Of a DNA stretch of 64,000 bases, positions 47,846-59,881 are shown one piece after another. A program made the position numbers and the translations under genes. Position 1 is the first letter of the stretch. The number at the start of each line of letters is the position of its first letter. Below the pieces are notes generated by a model, which searched no databases, was not told the origin of the DNA, and saw only the letters and a list, made by a program, of their open reading frames with translations. The DNA is from Hsuehochloa calcarea (lineage: Eukaryota; Streptophyta; Magnoliopsida; Poales; Poaceae): the NCBI GenBank assembly GCA_036346395.1, contig CM070599.1, forward strand, positions 33,595,232 through 33,659,231, given 5' to 3'.

Positions 47846-48598
47846 TGTGTATTAGAACCGATCTTACGTAAAGATTGTTTGATTCGGGGGGTCTCCTAGA
47901 GATAAGATCACGCAGAGTGGATTGACACGAGATGTTTAGACAGGTTCAGGCCTTCTCCGGAGAGAATAATAACCCTAATCCTGTGTGTATGGTATTCTTG
48001 ATGATCAAGTAAAAGACTAAGACTATTACAGAGAATAGCACTTGTGTTCCTACTTGACTGGCTCTTGTTCGCCTCTCCTATCTCTCTGATTGATGCCCTT
48101 ATATAGTCGTGAAGAAGTAGCCGTTTCGTCCTACGGAAGATGCACCTAATTAATGTAGTAATGCAAGCGCATGATGGTAGTAATTACGGCGCCTTGACTT
48201 CTTCACGCCGTCGGCAATTATCTTCCGAGATAATGGGGTATTTACACACCATTAATACGCGGAATAATAGTGCGTAGACCGCTTGATTCCTTAATCAATT
48301 GAACCTACCCGTCAGTAGGTTTGATTATAAGGTGGTCGTAGTTTTCCGGTCGTAGAAGGACTTACGATCGGTAGCGATCGTAGAATAACTTACGACTATG
48401 TAATGGTCGTAGGCGACTTACGACCAGTGATGTAGATCGTAGAAGAACTTACGACTATGGGGGTGATTGTAGAAGAACTTACAATCAAAGGTTAGGCCTC
48501 TCCTTATAGAAATAAGAATTTTAACTATGTGACATCATATTTACCCATAATAAGAATTACAGATAAAAGATAAAATGAGGATTATTAGATCCTCGTCA
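47846..48598 (-). repeat. 5' LTR (right copy)
   Basis: Homologous to 33393-34153, but its PBS-proximal end reads TGTGTATTAG rather than TGTCGGTGTATTAG, as if four bases were lost. It has a matching mini-hairpin array at 48336-48490 and several short indels relative to the left LTR. Confidence 0.92.
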
Positions 48599-48793
48599 CC
48601 ATTAATTACTACTACAATTATTTGTAAAATCCGATAAAATGATAATATTACAAAAGTACTTTCCGATACGGAATCTACACACATGGTTTTTATATATCTA
48701 ATCTAAATATTTTAAAAATATTGATAGCAAAAGTTTTTAAAGTTTAACTACGCATATTCCAAGATAACTTGTTTAAGTGGACTGCAGGGAGTA
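48599..48793. mobile_element. Stowaway-like MITE, right part
   Basis: Begins with the second CCATT target copy and ends GGGAGTA at 48787-48793, complementary to TACTCC at 33324. Confidence 0.65.
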
Positions 48794-49189
48794 TTAGGAC
48801 ATGCCTACATGGGCTTACGTGAAATGATAGTAGTACACATACAATCGTGCCAAAGTTGGACTTAGTTACGGACTTATGGTTGACATTCCTATTCCGTCAC
48901 GGCGTTTCTGTTTATCTGTGGTGCCAAATATAAAATTAACACTAAGTGAACGTGTGATCTTTCTTATCTCTATACGCGAGAGAATGCTTGCGCTCTCCTT
49001 CGTCACGGGCCCGCTTGGCGGTGTGCGTTGGTTCTTTTGTCATTCCGCTCCATTTTGCGTGCGTGTCATGTCACGTCGTCTTCGCGTCGGTTCGTCCGTC
49101 CATGTTTCAGTTCATCTACCACGCGTCCCCTGTCCTTTCGCATTTCTCTTTGCGCTGCGCCACGCAGAACGACACCTGTAAGCATCGAA

Positions 49190-49830
49190 CCATCTCGTTG
49201 TCTCCGTCCGCTGTCGAGTGCGTCGTCCGTCGGCGCGCCGTCCTTCCCGAGTCCGTCGGCGCCCCGTCCTTCCCGAGCTAGCAGATGCATCCTCCTCCTC
49301 AACTGTGTCGCATTGGTCGGCTCCGAGGCCGCCGCATCCCGGTCCTTACTCCTTCCTCCCCAAGTCCATCGGCGCCCCGTCCTCCCCAAGTCCGTCGGTG
49401 CCCCGGTCCTCCCCGACTGCGCCGCCCCCGTTCCCCATCTGTGCCTCCCGGTTCTCTTCCTTACCAAGAGGGTTAGTTCTTCCCCTTTACTCCTACCAAT
49501 TACAAAAGGCCTCATGTGCCTCCGGTGATTGTAGGATCCCGGTCTGTCCTCCCCGAGTGCGTCGCCGTGCAGTCCTCCCTACCTGCCCCGCCCCCTTTCC
49601 CCATCTGTGTGACTGCAGGATCCCATCCCGTCCTCCCCCGAGTGCATCGGCGAGCCGTCCTCCCAACCTGCCCCGCCCCCTCCCAGTTCTCCTCCCTACC
49701 AACAGGGTGAGTTCTTCCCCTTTCTTACGAACAAGCAGAAAAAGAACCCCCTTTCCCAGTCTGTGTCTCATGGTTTTCCTCACTACCAACAGGGTGAGTT
49801 CTTTCCCTTTCTTGTGTAGATCATACTACA
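49190..49830. repeat. C-rich degenerate tandem repeats
   Basis: Recurring modules: CGTCGGCGCCCCGTCC (three times, 49255-49400), CCCGCCCCCTTCCCC/CATCTGTG (three times), and CTACCAACAGGGTGAGTTCT (49690 and 49785). Frames are open on both strands because of composition. It could be a 5' leader with repeated exon-intron edges; no protein family is recognised. Confidence 0.6.
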
Positions 49831-51842
49831 AAGGATCTATTACTTCCGGTTGTGGCTAGATCAAATGATTCAAAAGGATTTGATCTTCTTTGATATTTTA
49901 CGATTCTGGGTTACATGGAGATGAAAGTTGCATTGAGGATCTATTACTTTCAGTCGTGCCTACATCAAATGATTCAAAAGAATTTGAGTTTCTTTAATAT
50001 TTTGTAGTTCTGATTTACATGGAAATGATAGGTAAAGGATTTTATCTTCTTTAATATTTTGTCATTCTGAGTTACATGAAAATGACATCTTCATGGAGTA
50101 GAAATTTTCTTGCCTCACTAGCCCATGAGGATGTTGCTCAACTGCTCCTACCAATTACAAAAGGTCTCATGTGCTTCCAGTTAGGTATATGCACATTACA
50201 ATTTTGCCTATTCATCATTGAATCATTATTTAGTCATGTTTATCTTCGCATGTATTGCATTGCGCTTTTTAGAAAGAAGAATTGTGCTGCCAGATTTGAG
50301 CTTAGATGTCCAGATGGCCATAAATAGAAAGGAGTTAAGTTTAGCTGATTGCTTTCAGGATTACACAGGAGCAGCTCTCTAGAGTATTTTGGTTTATACA
50401 TTTTTTTCTTTGCTTTAGGATTCTCAACATCACTAGGACTTCAAAGTTAGACATTTATTTATGTCTCTGTCAGATTGCGCTGGATTGTCTCTCATTGTAT
50501 TTTTAACTAATATTCAGGAATTTCATAGTTGAGGTGCCCATGACAGGTACTCCTTGTTTCTCATCTTCACATATTTTTTACAAGGTTGTATATATTTTAT
50601 CTTCTGTTTTTCCTCTTGTTCTCCTCTTTTCTTTGCCCCATATTAAAAGAAGAAACGATTGATGTACACTAGATGTTATGTTAGACGAAATGCCTAGGAA
50701 ATCCTCTGCATGGACTAATTTGGATGAATATAGATTGGCTGAGTATACGCATATGTGTTTGCCACTGACTACAGCCTTGGTACTACACAGTTACGCCTTA
50801 TGTGTCATCCCATCCTTTCATGCAAAAATATTCCATACCGTGTTTGGAAGAATGTCTAAAAGAGTCTATTTGCACTGCCATGATTGTTGTATAGTAGATG
50901 TTCAACGAAATGCCTAGGAAATCCTATGCATGAACAAATTTGGATGAAAATAAATTGGCTGAGTATATGCATATGTGGCTTCGATCTATAGTACTATACA
51001 GTGAGTCAGTGACTAGATTCTGAGATGTCTTTGAATTTTTTTAAACCAAGTTAGGGTTGTGATTTCTGATCCATTTAGGTTCAGTTCTTTTAATCTCTGC
51101 AACTTTAGACAATGTTGTGTATTTGCATAACTTCAGGTGCCTTATGGAATTGGCTGTTGTAAGAAATGAGTTCTATGATCTGCATAGCAAGTTCCAGACT
51201 ATGCTTCAGGTAGTTCCTCATGTGCTTGTATTGTTTTTTATTTTCAATTTCTCAGTAACTGGAAGGTACCATATTCAAAAGATTGATTATACATTGTATA
51301 AGGTGAAAAGAAACACCTTGTTCTTGTTGCTGCTGAAATTTTTCTTTAGATACGTTTTGGTTTCTGAAGCACTTAGTTATGTCTTTTGGAGGTCTCTGAA
51401 AACTTTACCTGGCCGGTAAATGTTTTTGTCTTAGTTTTGTTGTCATGTTTGGATAAATGTATAGGATAGTTGTAGCTTCCAAGCAATCAAAGGTGTTTGT
51501 TCTCCCAGCTTAAATTGAGCTTCAAGTATCCGGATTGGATACCAACCAACTTGCCACATATTTGATTTATGATATTATTTGAATCTTGGATCTTTCGCAC
51601 AGTCCTGTCAATCTGTGTATGTTCTCTCTAAACCGTTGGTCCCTTGTTTATGTCATCATAAAATCGGACGAAGTCCCACTTCATCTGTTAGGGGATCTAA
51701 GAATGCATCCCCAAGAGCGTAGACTGCAAGCACATGAAGGCTTACAAGAAAGTATGTGTTATTTATTATGATTTCGCTTCCTTTCTCTTCGAGTTTTTCA
51801 CATTTTATTGAGTTCCTTTCTTCCTGTTTTATATTTTAAAAA
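49831..51842. other. AT-rich region with local duplications
   Basis: A module with GGATCTATTACTT, TCAAATGATTCAAAAG and CTTTAATATTTTG recurs two to three times at 49845-50090. CTCCTACCAATTACAAAAGG occurs at 49490 and 50147. A block with CGAAATGCCTAGGAAATCCT occurs at 50687 and 50908. An exon-like frame, ELAVVRNEFYDLHSKFQTM, ends at a CAG/GTAGTT donor near 51209 and may belong to the PHD pseudogene. Confidence 0.45.
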
Positions 51843-52575
51843 GGGACAAGGTGTTGCATAAGTTGGTTTTCATGAGTGGTGTTCTACCAGAGGGCGCTGT
51901 CTTTGGCTGCTATTTTGGTGCAAAGGTTATTTTCTTTGTTCGCTGTTATGTAGCTTCTCATTTCAGCCAGTATATATGTTATTTTGTTATTAACACTGAC
52001 AGTGACAACTTTCTAGATGTTACTGGATGAATATATAAAGGAATTTCGAATCTACTGTCACTGCTGCTACAAAGTGATAAATTATAGTCTCTTTCATTAG
52101 ATGCATGTTGAAATTCAATGGCAGGTAGAGCAACTCGACCAAAAAATCTGCCTAGACCTTTTGGTTTTGTGTCAGCCATATCACTATACTTAGTCTGAAA
52201 TTCTTTATACTGTGTGAACAGGTTAACCCTTCACAATTTGAAGCTCATACTGGCCAAGCCGGTCGACGCAAACCACGAGTTTATTCTTATAGTTGCATTT
52301 TAGTTGGAACACTGTTGAAATTAACATTCCTTTCTCTAACACTATTACAGTTACCACAACGTTTATACGTCGAATGGTGTTTTGCTACATGAACTGTCGA
52401 TTTCACTTTCAAAAAGTCAAAAGATGTCAAACAAACAAAGTAATGACTTCTGCAACATCTGTTTAGATGGTAGGGAGTTTCTCCTTTGTGATAGCAGTCC
52501 AAAAGGTTTTCACAGAGGTAATGGTATTAAGCTAGACAATATGAGATGTTGCTTCTGTGCTCAATTAAGCTAACC
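51843..52575 (+). pseudogene. Jas/TPL-binding domain plus PHD-finger protein, degenerate
   Basis: Four exon remnants follow the order of the plant 'TPL-binding domain in jasmonate signalling' plus PHD-finger proteins. About 51843-51927: RDKVLHKLVFMSGVLPEG. About 52017-52080: YIKEFRIYCHCC. About 52222-52298: VNPSQFEAHTGQAGRRKP. About 52358-52575: YTSNGVLLHELSISLSKS, then the PHD-like NDFCNICLDGREFLLCDSSP. The PHD has lost two zinc ligands (CDSCP became CDSSP, and the Cys after FHR is gone) and the frame stops soon after. Intact relatives act as chromatin readers. The exon-intron structure is kept, so it arose by DNA duplication, not retroposition. Confidence 0.75.
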
Positions 52576-53947
52576 CTCACTCTCCAAGGATATGTTATTG
52601 TCTAGATTTATGTTTCCTGGTGGAGTGGCTTTTACATTGTCACTGTGTTTTTTATTGATGCTTAAATCCAGTCCTTAGAATGCCTGTCTTCCAGGGTATA
52701 TCTAAGTTGAACTGTAACACTATGTCTTCTTTGATGTTTAAACTGTACATACAGATTTCTGTTGGATTTTATGTTTGCTTACTTTATGATAGTGCGTCTT
52801 TGACGATCATGTTCCACTATTTCTTACTATCATCTTGCAGTTCTTATTTATGATGTCTGGTGTTTATCATGGATTGTTCTACGTTTTTACTTTATGAATT
52901 TCTTCAAAGTATTACAATGATATTGTTACAGATATAACTTTTCATCACAAAGGACTACACGAGTGCAGCAGTACGTGTAATGAGCCACAAGATAACGCAC
53001 TAGCCAATAATTATTCTCACTTTTAAATACGCATGGTAAGATACGCCGGGGCGAAGCCATACGTGCACTAAACTTTAGAGGCAGGGACAAGACAAAGCCT
53101 GATTTTGTCGGTTCTCACGGCGTACGTGCTCCTGCCAGTTCCAGATGCCAGAGCCGTGTATGACTGTACTGTATGTACATGCTGCATGCAGTGTATTCCC
53201 GAAACATAACGTCCCAAGAAACGTACTATCCAGATTCCAGAACGGCCTGCACGTTACTACGACCGTCGGATCCTACGTGGAAGGATCAACGCCCTGTGTC
53301 ACCACGGGTCGCTGACATGGCTGGGAGGGCGGGCGGGCGCATCTCCAAGAGATAAGGGCGAGATCGCACGGGCCAACCGCGCGGCGGCATATGTTCCCGC
53401 GGTGGCTCCCACGGCGCGCATCCGACAACCTGGCCAACGCAGCCGCGGCCCGCCCGTCGGCATCCCCCAACTTGCCGTATAACGACGTCCCCCTAATTTT
53501 CCGACGACAACGACGAGCACGTTAAAACCCTTTTTCTCAGAGACAGGGACGCCGTACTGCAACTTGCTACGGCGTACGCCCGCGTGTTTTCACCGCGCGC
53601 ACGTCCGCGTCGGGAGCACCGCGACGGCTGTAGCGTTTTACCGCGCCACAGGGCTCCCGACAGCGCGGACCCGACAAGACGCGGTGAGGTGAAGTGAGGG
53701 GAGGGGAGACGAGTCGCGCGCGGTGGCACTGGGACAACGACTTCCGTGGCTGGGAGGGCGTCCACGTCGCGCGTTCGCGTCAAAAACCCGCGCCCCCCGG
53801 CCCGCACCCCACCACACAGAGCTCAAATCCGCGGCCTTGGCGTCGGGAGAAAGCTTGGCTCAGAATCGCTTCGTCCCAGCAGCCACTCGCAGCTGGTGCT
53901 CTGCTGGGTGAGTGAGCGAGCGAGGTGAGCGCGCGCGCGTGCGTGCC
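52576..53947. other. Intergenic DNA and CONSTANS-like promoter/leader
   Basis: AT-rich to about 53000, then increasingly GC-rich toward the gene start. CACGTC/GACGTC-type ACGT cores occur (53475-53490, 53760). No TATA box can be fixed with confidence. GC-driven open frames on both strands lack domains. Confidence 0.5.
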
Positions 53948-55062
53948 ATGGAGGGTGACGAGAAGTCGGTGGGCGGGGCCTACTGGGGCCTGGCGCCGAG
54001 GGCGTGCGACGCGTGCGCCGCCGAGGCGGCGCGGCTCTTCTGCCGCGCCGACGCCGCGTTCCTCTGCGCGGGCTGCGATGCGTGCGCGCACGGGCCAGGG
54101 TCGCGCCACGCACGGGTCTGGCTCTGCGAGGTCTGCGAGCACGCGCCCGCGGCGGTCACCTGCAGGGCCGACGCCGCGGCGCTGTGCGCCGCTTGCGACG
54201 CCGACATCCACTCCGCCAACCCGCTCGCGCGGCGCCACGAGCGGCTCCCCGTCGCGCCCTTCTTCGGCGCGCTGGCCGACGCGCCCAAGCCCTTCGCGTC
54301 GTCGGGCTTGGGCGGCGGAGCCGGTGCGCAATGCACGGCAGCTGCCAACGACGACGGGAGCAACGAGGCCGAGGTGGCGTCGTGGCTCCTCACCGAGCCC
54401 GACCACGGGCAGCAGAAAGACGGACCTGTCGGTCCCACCGACGTGTTCTTCGCGGACTCCGACCCTTACCTCGACCTCGACTTCGCGCGCTCGATGGACG
54501 ACATCAAGGCCATCGGCGTCCAGAACGGCCTGCCCGAGCTCGACCTCACCGGTGCCAAGCTCTTCTACTCCGACCACTCCATGAACCACAGCGTAAGCCT
54601 CTGAAGTTTATCAACACTGCATCAGTACGTAGTTCCTGATGAGCTGTTCAGGCAGTGTTCTGAAATCTGAAATGAGATGGATATTGTGGCGACGCGACGC
54701 AGGTATCATCGTCGGAGGCAGCGGTGGTGCCGGACGCGGCTGCGGGTGCTGCCCCCGTGCCGGTGGTGAGCAAGGGGCGGGAGCGGGAGGCTCGGCTGAT
54801 GCGGTACCGAGAGAAGCGCAAGAGCCGGCGGTTCGAGAAGACCATCCGGTACGCGTCCCGCAAGGCGTACGCGGAGACGCGGCCGCGCATCAAGGGCCGG
54901 TTCGCCAAGCGCACGACGAGGGCTGAGGCGGAGGCGGAGGCGGAGGCGGACGGGGAGGACGCCATGGAGCACGAGGAGATGTACTCCTCGGCCGCGGCGG
55001 CCGTGGCAGCGCCTGGCCCCGACGCCGACTACGGCGTGGACGGCGTCGTGCCGACCTTCTGA
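53948..55062 (+). CDS. COL: CONSTANS-like transcription factor (two B-boxes, CCT), COL3/4/5 clade
   Basis: Nuclear regulator of the CONSTANS family; members control flowering, light responses or branching, and CCT domains bind DNA with NF-Y partners. Exon 1 is 53948-54592 and exon 2 is 54703-55062, with a 110-bp GT-AG intron in phase 0, giving 334 residues. B-box 1 spans residues 20-59 (C20, C23, C32, C40, C43, H48, H54); B-box 2 spans 60-99 and runs [13 protein letters not shown] to [14 protein letters not shown]. The acidic middle includes [16 protein letters not shown]. The CCT domain is residues 241-285 ([20 protein letters not shown]...GRFAKR), followed by an [10 protein letters not shown] run and the GVVPTF terminus typical of group I. 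This ATG is used because the frame upstream has no ATG. The call is firm; the exact orthologue is not claimed. Confidence 0.96.
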
Positions 55063-56242
55063 ACGGTCGGACGGCCGGCGCAACCTGTAAAATAGCCCTT
55101 CCCTTGGGCTGTAATTTTGTTGCGTGCTTGCGCGCGCGCGCATGGCGAAGCTTTGTGTAGCATTAATTGTATGATGATTCCACGGAAGCGATCCGGACTT
55201 CCAAGCTCCCTCCTTTCTGACGATCCCTACTCCCTGTATATTATCACCGCGAACTGCTGCTAATCTGCAACTGTGCATTTACTAATCAGTTGTTGCTGCA
55301 TCGCATTACTAACTTGTCGTGCATGTTTTGCGTGTCGCTTGTCGCGCTAGTTGTGTTCATGTGTTGCAGTTTGAGGTGAGCGGACGAGCAAATCAGGTGC
55401 TTTCTTTAATGGCGGTGTATCTTTCTCCGTGCCGCCATTGGATGAGCTCTGGATTAAAGAAATGTTGGATTGCCGATGTGCTTTCATGTTTAGTGGGAAA
55501 GGCAATTGAGATTTTTGTTGAATTCGTGCTGTATCTTTCTCACTGCCGCCATTGGCTAGCTTTACTGCTTTAGGTGTCGGGCAAACGTGACACCTTTTTA
55601 TAATGCTTTATTAACTATGACCCATCTTTGGACTCTGGACTTCGCTTTTGTTGCGTGTGTTTGTAAAGTTGAGTAGGTTTGCATGCTTTGTTCTGTTCGT
55701 TCAGCAAAACTTGAGAGGATTGATCATCTAGATTGCATCCCAAGTGGTGGCTGCAAACAAAAACTTGGGCTTTTCTATTAAAAAAACTAAAAAATCACCT
55801 TTTTAAAACAGAGTCAGACAAAACTTCACCTATTTATGGCCCAGTCCAAAACTACTATTTTAGCAGCAAACAAAGGGCAATTAGTACAACTAAACTGGCC
55901 CGGTCCAGACCTTGCCAAACATGATCGGGCCGTTGGGCCTAAATTACCAATCAGTACTACTTAGAGAAACTGTCTCGTTTAGAGATGGCCAGACGAGCAA
56001 TGCCGGCTGGGTTGGGTCAGCATGGCACAGCTCACACTATTTATAGGCTAGACCGGTATGGTAGGATGGCTCGTGCCATGCTTAGGCTGCCCCTTGGCAC
56101 GATGGATCGGCTCGACACAGCACAAATAGTGTTGGGCCGTGGTATGCACGACACGATGCCGACAAAGCGCATTCGCCCGCTTGCAAAGAAGGCAAGTCGG
56201 TGAGGCTGGCACGACAGTACAGCGGTGCAGGCGCGGGGCCGA
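55063..56242. other. COL 3' flank and unassigned repeat debris
   Basis: The 3' UTR probably ends within about 150 bases. A direct repeat with GTATCTTTCTC and TGCCGCCATTGG occurs at about 55417 and 55531. From about 55985 to 56240 GC-rich sequence repeats GGCTCG, GGCACGA and CGTGCCATGC-like motifs, possibly a hAT-type subterminal region cut by LTR C. No gene is recognised. Confidence 0.4.
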
Positions 56243-56368
56243 TGTAAGATCGAGGAGGCCGACTAGAGGGGTGAATAGGCGGTTTTAAAAATCTCTTTGG
56301 TTAAAACCAATTTATAATGTGGAAGCTAATAACAATTGGTTTTGCACAATAAAAACCCAAATCAACTA

Positions 56369-56399
<31 letters not shown>

Positions 56400-59300
56400 T
56401 AAGCAATTAAAGTGAGAATGTAAATAGCTTAAGTAAAGCATAAGACAAACCAAGATGATACAATTATATTTTACCGTGGTGTTTGGAGACTTGCCGGTCT
56501 CCCATAATCCACGTTGAGGTAAGCCCAACCGAATTAGACGGCTCCCTAAATTAAGCCAACACCTCCGAGGTAAGTCCAACCACTTGGACTGGTTCCAACA
56601 CGAACCAACATCTCGCTCCACTAGGGTTGCTCTTCCTCCACTCCGGAGATGGCGAGCACCAAATCACTCACAATACGCCGGGCCTTCTCACAAGCTTCTT
56701 GAGAAGATCACCGAACACGACGCCTCCACGCCGTCTAGGTGTCGGCAAACACCAAGAGTAACAAATATCAACTCTCACTTGAACTAATCAAGTGTCTAAA
56801 CTCAAGTGGATACACAATCCACAACCTAAGGCAACACATGCACTTAGGGTTTGCTCTCCAAGCTCACTAAGTGCAACACATGCACAAAAGAGATGAGATG
56901 CTTGCTCTTAGCTCAAAGAATGAATATGGGCACTAGCAACAATAGCAACAATTTTCTCTAACCAGCCAAGGTGGGTATTTATAGCCCACACTCAAAAACT
57001 AGCAGTTAGAGGAAAGATTCCCTTGAATCAGAGTAGGGCCGGTCTGACCGCCAACTAATGGCCGGTCGGACAGCCCATGCGCCAACGGCTATAAAACTAG
57101 CCGTTGGACTCATGGCCGGTTGGACCGCCAACTGACGACCGGTCGGACCGCCGCTATATCGGTCAGACAGCCAAGGGTGGGCGGTCAGACCGCCCAAGGA
57201 AAATCATCGCGATCCCAAAAGGTGCTTCTCTGGGAAAAAAACGTACCGCGAAATACTCCGGTACTTCCGCTCTCCGGTAGTACCGTATTCTCAACGACGG
57301 TACTACCGCACAGTGACTCGGCTCAAAAGGCCACCGGTCCGACCACCAACTCATGCTGATCCGACCGATTAAGCACCGGTCAGACCGGTCCACACCGGCG
57401 GTCTAACCGCCAGACCACATAAGGTTCGCACTTTGACTTTGCTCAAATAGCAAAACATATTTGCCCATTTGAGTGCAATTCCAACAAGGGATATAGGTGA
57501 TATTCTCAACAAGTTGCAAAACACATTTGCCAACTTTTAGAATACTTCATCACAAGGAATAAGGTACGTGGACTTACACCATTTGCAAAACACATTTGTA
57601 AACTTAAGTCACATGCTACAAGAAACATGCATGAGCATCAACTATTTGCAAAACACATTCGCAAATAATAGCATCATGCCACAAGGCTAAGGTGCATGGA
57701 CTTCAACCATTTGTAAAACACATTTGCAAACTAAAATCACATGCTACAAAGATTAAATGCATGAGCAACGGCTATTTGCAAAACACATTCGCAAATAATA
57801 GCTCCATGCGTAGATGAGCTAGAGCAAGCACAATGAGCTATCAACACATGACTAACTCATGCTACTAGTCAAGACCCCTCTTAATAGTACGACAACCTAT
57901 ACTAGCAATCCGGTCTTCCAACCAAACACTAAGATCGGTAAAAGACTAGGAATACATCCTTAGCCCTAGCTAGTCATACATTTACCTCGCATCTTCTTGA
58001 AGCTTGATGACACACATCAACACTTCAAGTCCGGGTCCTTAACTTAATAATCATCAACACATGATGATCTTCTTTACTTCGGGATCTTGTCTTGAATATC
58101 ATTAACACATGATGATTTATTCATTCCGAGTCTTGACATGCATCAACACATGATGCATTCTTTCACTTAACCTCCATCAACACATGATGGGTCTTCTCTT
58201 GACTAGATGATCAACTTATGATCATCTCCTCTTCTTGAACATCATCGACACACGATGATTTTCTTTTTCTTCAAGCTCTTCACACGCATCAACACATGAT
58301 GCATCCTTTTCTTGAATCTTGACTTGATGACAATCAACACATGATGTCATCACAAGTCTTCATTATCCTGGAACATAACCTATTCATCTAACTCATGGAA
58401 AATATTAGTTCCACAATATGATTATCATTAATTATCACACCATACTATTAACTCATAATGGTGGGACAAGATACTTCAATCTTTCCTGTCGGTGTATTAG
58501 AACCGATCTTACGTAAAGATTATTTGATTCGGGGGGTCTCCTAAAGATGAAATCACGCAGAGTGGTTGACACGGGATGTTTAGACAGGTTCAGGCCTTCT
58601 CCGGAGAGAATAATAACCCTACTCCTGTGTGTGTATGGTATTCTTGATGATCAAGTAAGAAGCTAAGACTATTACAGAACAAGACTTGTGTTTCTCCTTG
58701 ACCCGCTCTATTTCGCCCTGATTAGCTATCTCCCTCCCTCTGCCTCTTGATGCCGTTATATAGTCGTGAAGGAGTAACCGTTTTGTCCTGCGGAAGATGC
58801 GCCTAATTAATCCAGTAATGGGCGCATGATGGCAGTAATTACCGGCGCATTGGCTTCTTCACGCCGTCTGGCAGTTATCTTCCAGAGGTAATTGGGGTAT
58901 TTTAAGCACCATTACTGCGCGGAATAATAGTGCGTGTGGACCGTTCGGATTCCTTAATCAATTGGACCCACTCACCTGTAGGTTTGATTATAAGGTGGTC
59001 GTAGTTTACTTGGTCGCAGAAAGACTTACGACCAAGTAGTGGTCGTAGAAGGACTTACGACCAGGTAATGGTCGTAGAAGGACTTACGACCAGGTAATGG
59101 TCGTAGAAAGACTTACGACCATGACACAGTCGTAGTAAGACTTACGACTATGGGGGTGATTGTAGAAGATCTTACAATCACTTGGTAGGTCTTCCCCTTA
59201 TAAATATAAGGGGTACTTCTGGGGACTATGTGACATCATATTCACCTATAATAAGAATTATAGATAAAAGATAAAATGAGGATTATTAGATCCTCGTCAT

Positions 59301-59881
59301 TTCCCTTGTTGGTAATTAACGATAACCACTTCAATTGCACATAAATTGAATGTAGATAAATGAGAGAACAAATGAGTATATATGAACTACACAAGTTATA
59401 TATATATATATATATATATACCCACAACTTGAGTATACAAGAACTACACAAGTTCTATATACTCAAAACATGAGTATACAAGAACTACACAAGTTTTGTA
59501 TACTCAAAAGAATATGTTTTAAAGTAAAGATCTCAAATATATGTGGAAAACGGAATATGGATTAATACTAATGAAACCACAAAATATAGAGTGAACTCCC
59601 CCTAAATGTGTGTATACATAAATGCTAAATGTGTGTATACATAAATGTGTAATGGGAACATATGGACATATTCAAGTTATACTTATGGTGGAGTTCAACC
59701 TATATTTTGGATCCTAGGAATGCAACAATATATAAGAGTATAAGTCAAATGCATACCTCGTTGAATTTCACCTTTATATCCAAATGAGACTACACACTAG
59801 AATAACAATAAAATATTAGTCTCACAATTAGATTTGTCATTAATCACCAAAACACTCCATTAACTGATAATGACGGGTCTA
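56243..59881 (+). mobile_element. Long LTR copy C, interrupted by a solo LTR
   Basis: Same family as A, A' and B. It starts TGTAAGATCGAGGAGGCCG and its last shared motif is GACGGGTCTA. A younger solo LTR (58487-59299) is inserted in it. It contains GGCCGGTCGGACCGC-like repeats (57040-57200) where A has CGGAA/TTCCG repeats, so this module differs between copies. The right end abuts chromovirus sequence, and no clean target duplication was found. Confidence 0.65.
58487..59299 (-). mobile_element. Solo LTR of the 33-48 kb retrotransposon family
   Basis: Starts TGTCGGTGTATTAG and ends GATCCTCGTCA, with an exact target duplication TTTCC (58482-58486 and 59300-59304). It is longer than the two LTRs of the full element and has a cleaner mini-hairpin array (six units, 59012-59178). 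The strand is assigned by comparison with the full element. Confidence 0.92.

Larger units (their letters stand above)
33393..48598 (-). mobile_element. Full-length Ty3/gypsy LTR retrotransposon, RIRE2/Tat type
   Basis: Bounded by direct LTRs (33393-34153 and 47846-48598) and an exact 5-bp target duplication CCATT (33388-33392 and 48599-48603). It is transcribed on the minus strand: PBS inside the right LTR, then gag, protease, RT, RNase H, integrase and PPT beside the left LTR. The pol order and an additional plus-strand ORF cluster 3' of pol are characteristic of the Tat/RIRE2 group. Frames carry many small indels, so it is not autonomous. An internal 2.1 kb tandem duplication fuses RT to gag. 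A solo LTR of the same family is at 58487-59299. Confidence 0.92.

Noticed and set aside
49028..49859. Long Pro/Ser/Arg-rich frames
   Set aside because: Several overlapping frames on both strands are open through C-rich repeats; no conserved motif, so not called as genes.
53780..54639. Long antisense and out-of-frame ORFs over the CONSTANS-like first exon
   Set aside because: Shadows of a GC-rich exon; the B-box frame alone carries domain structure.
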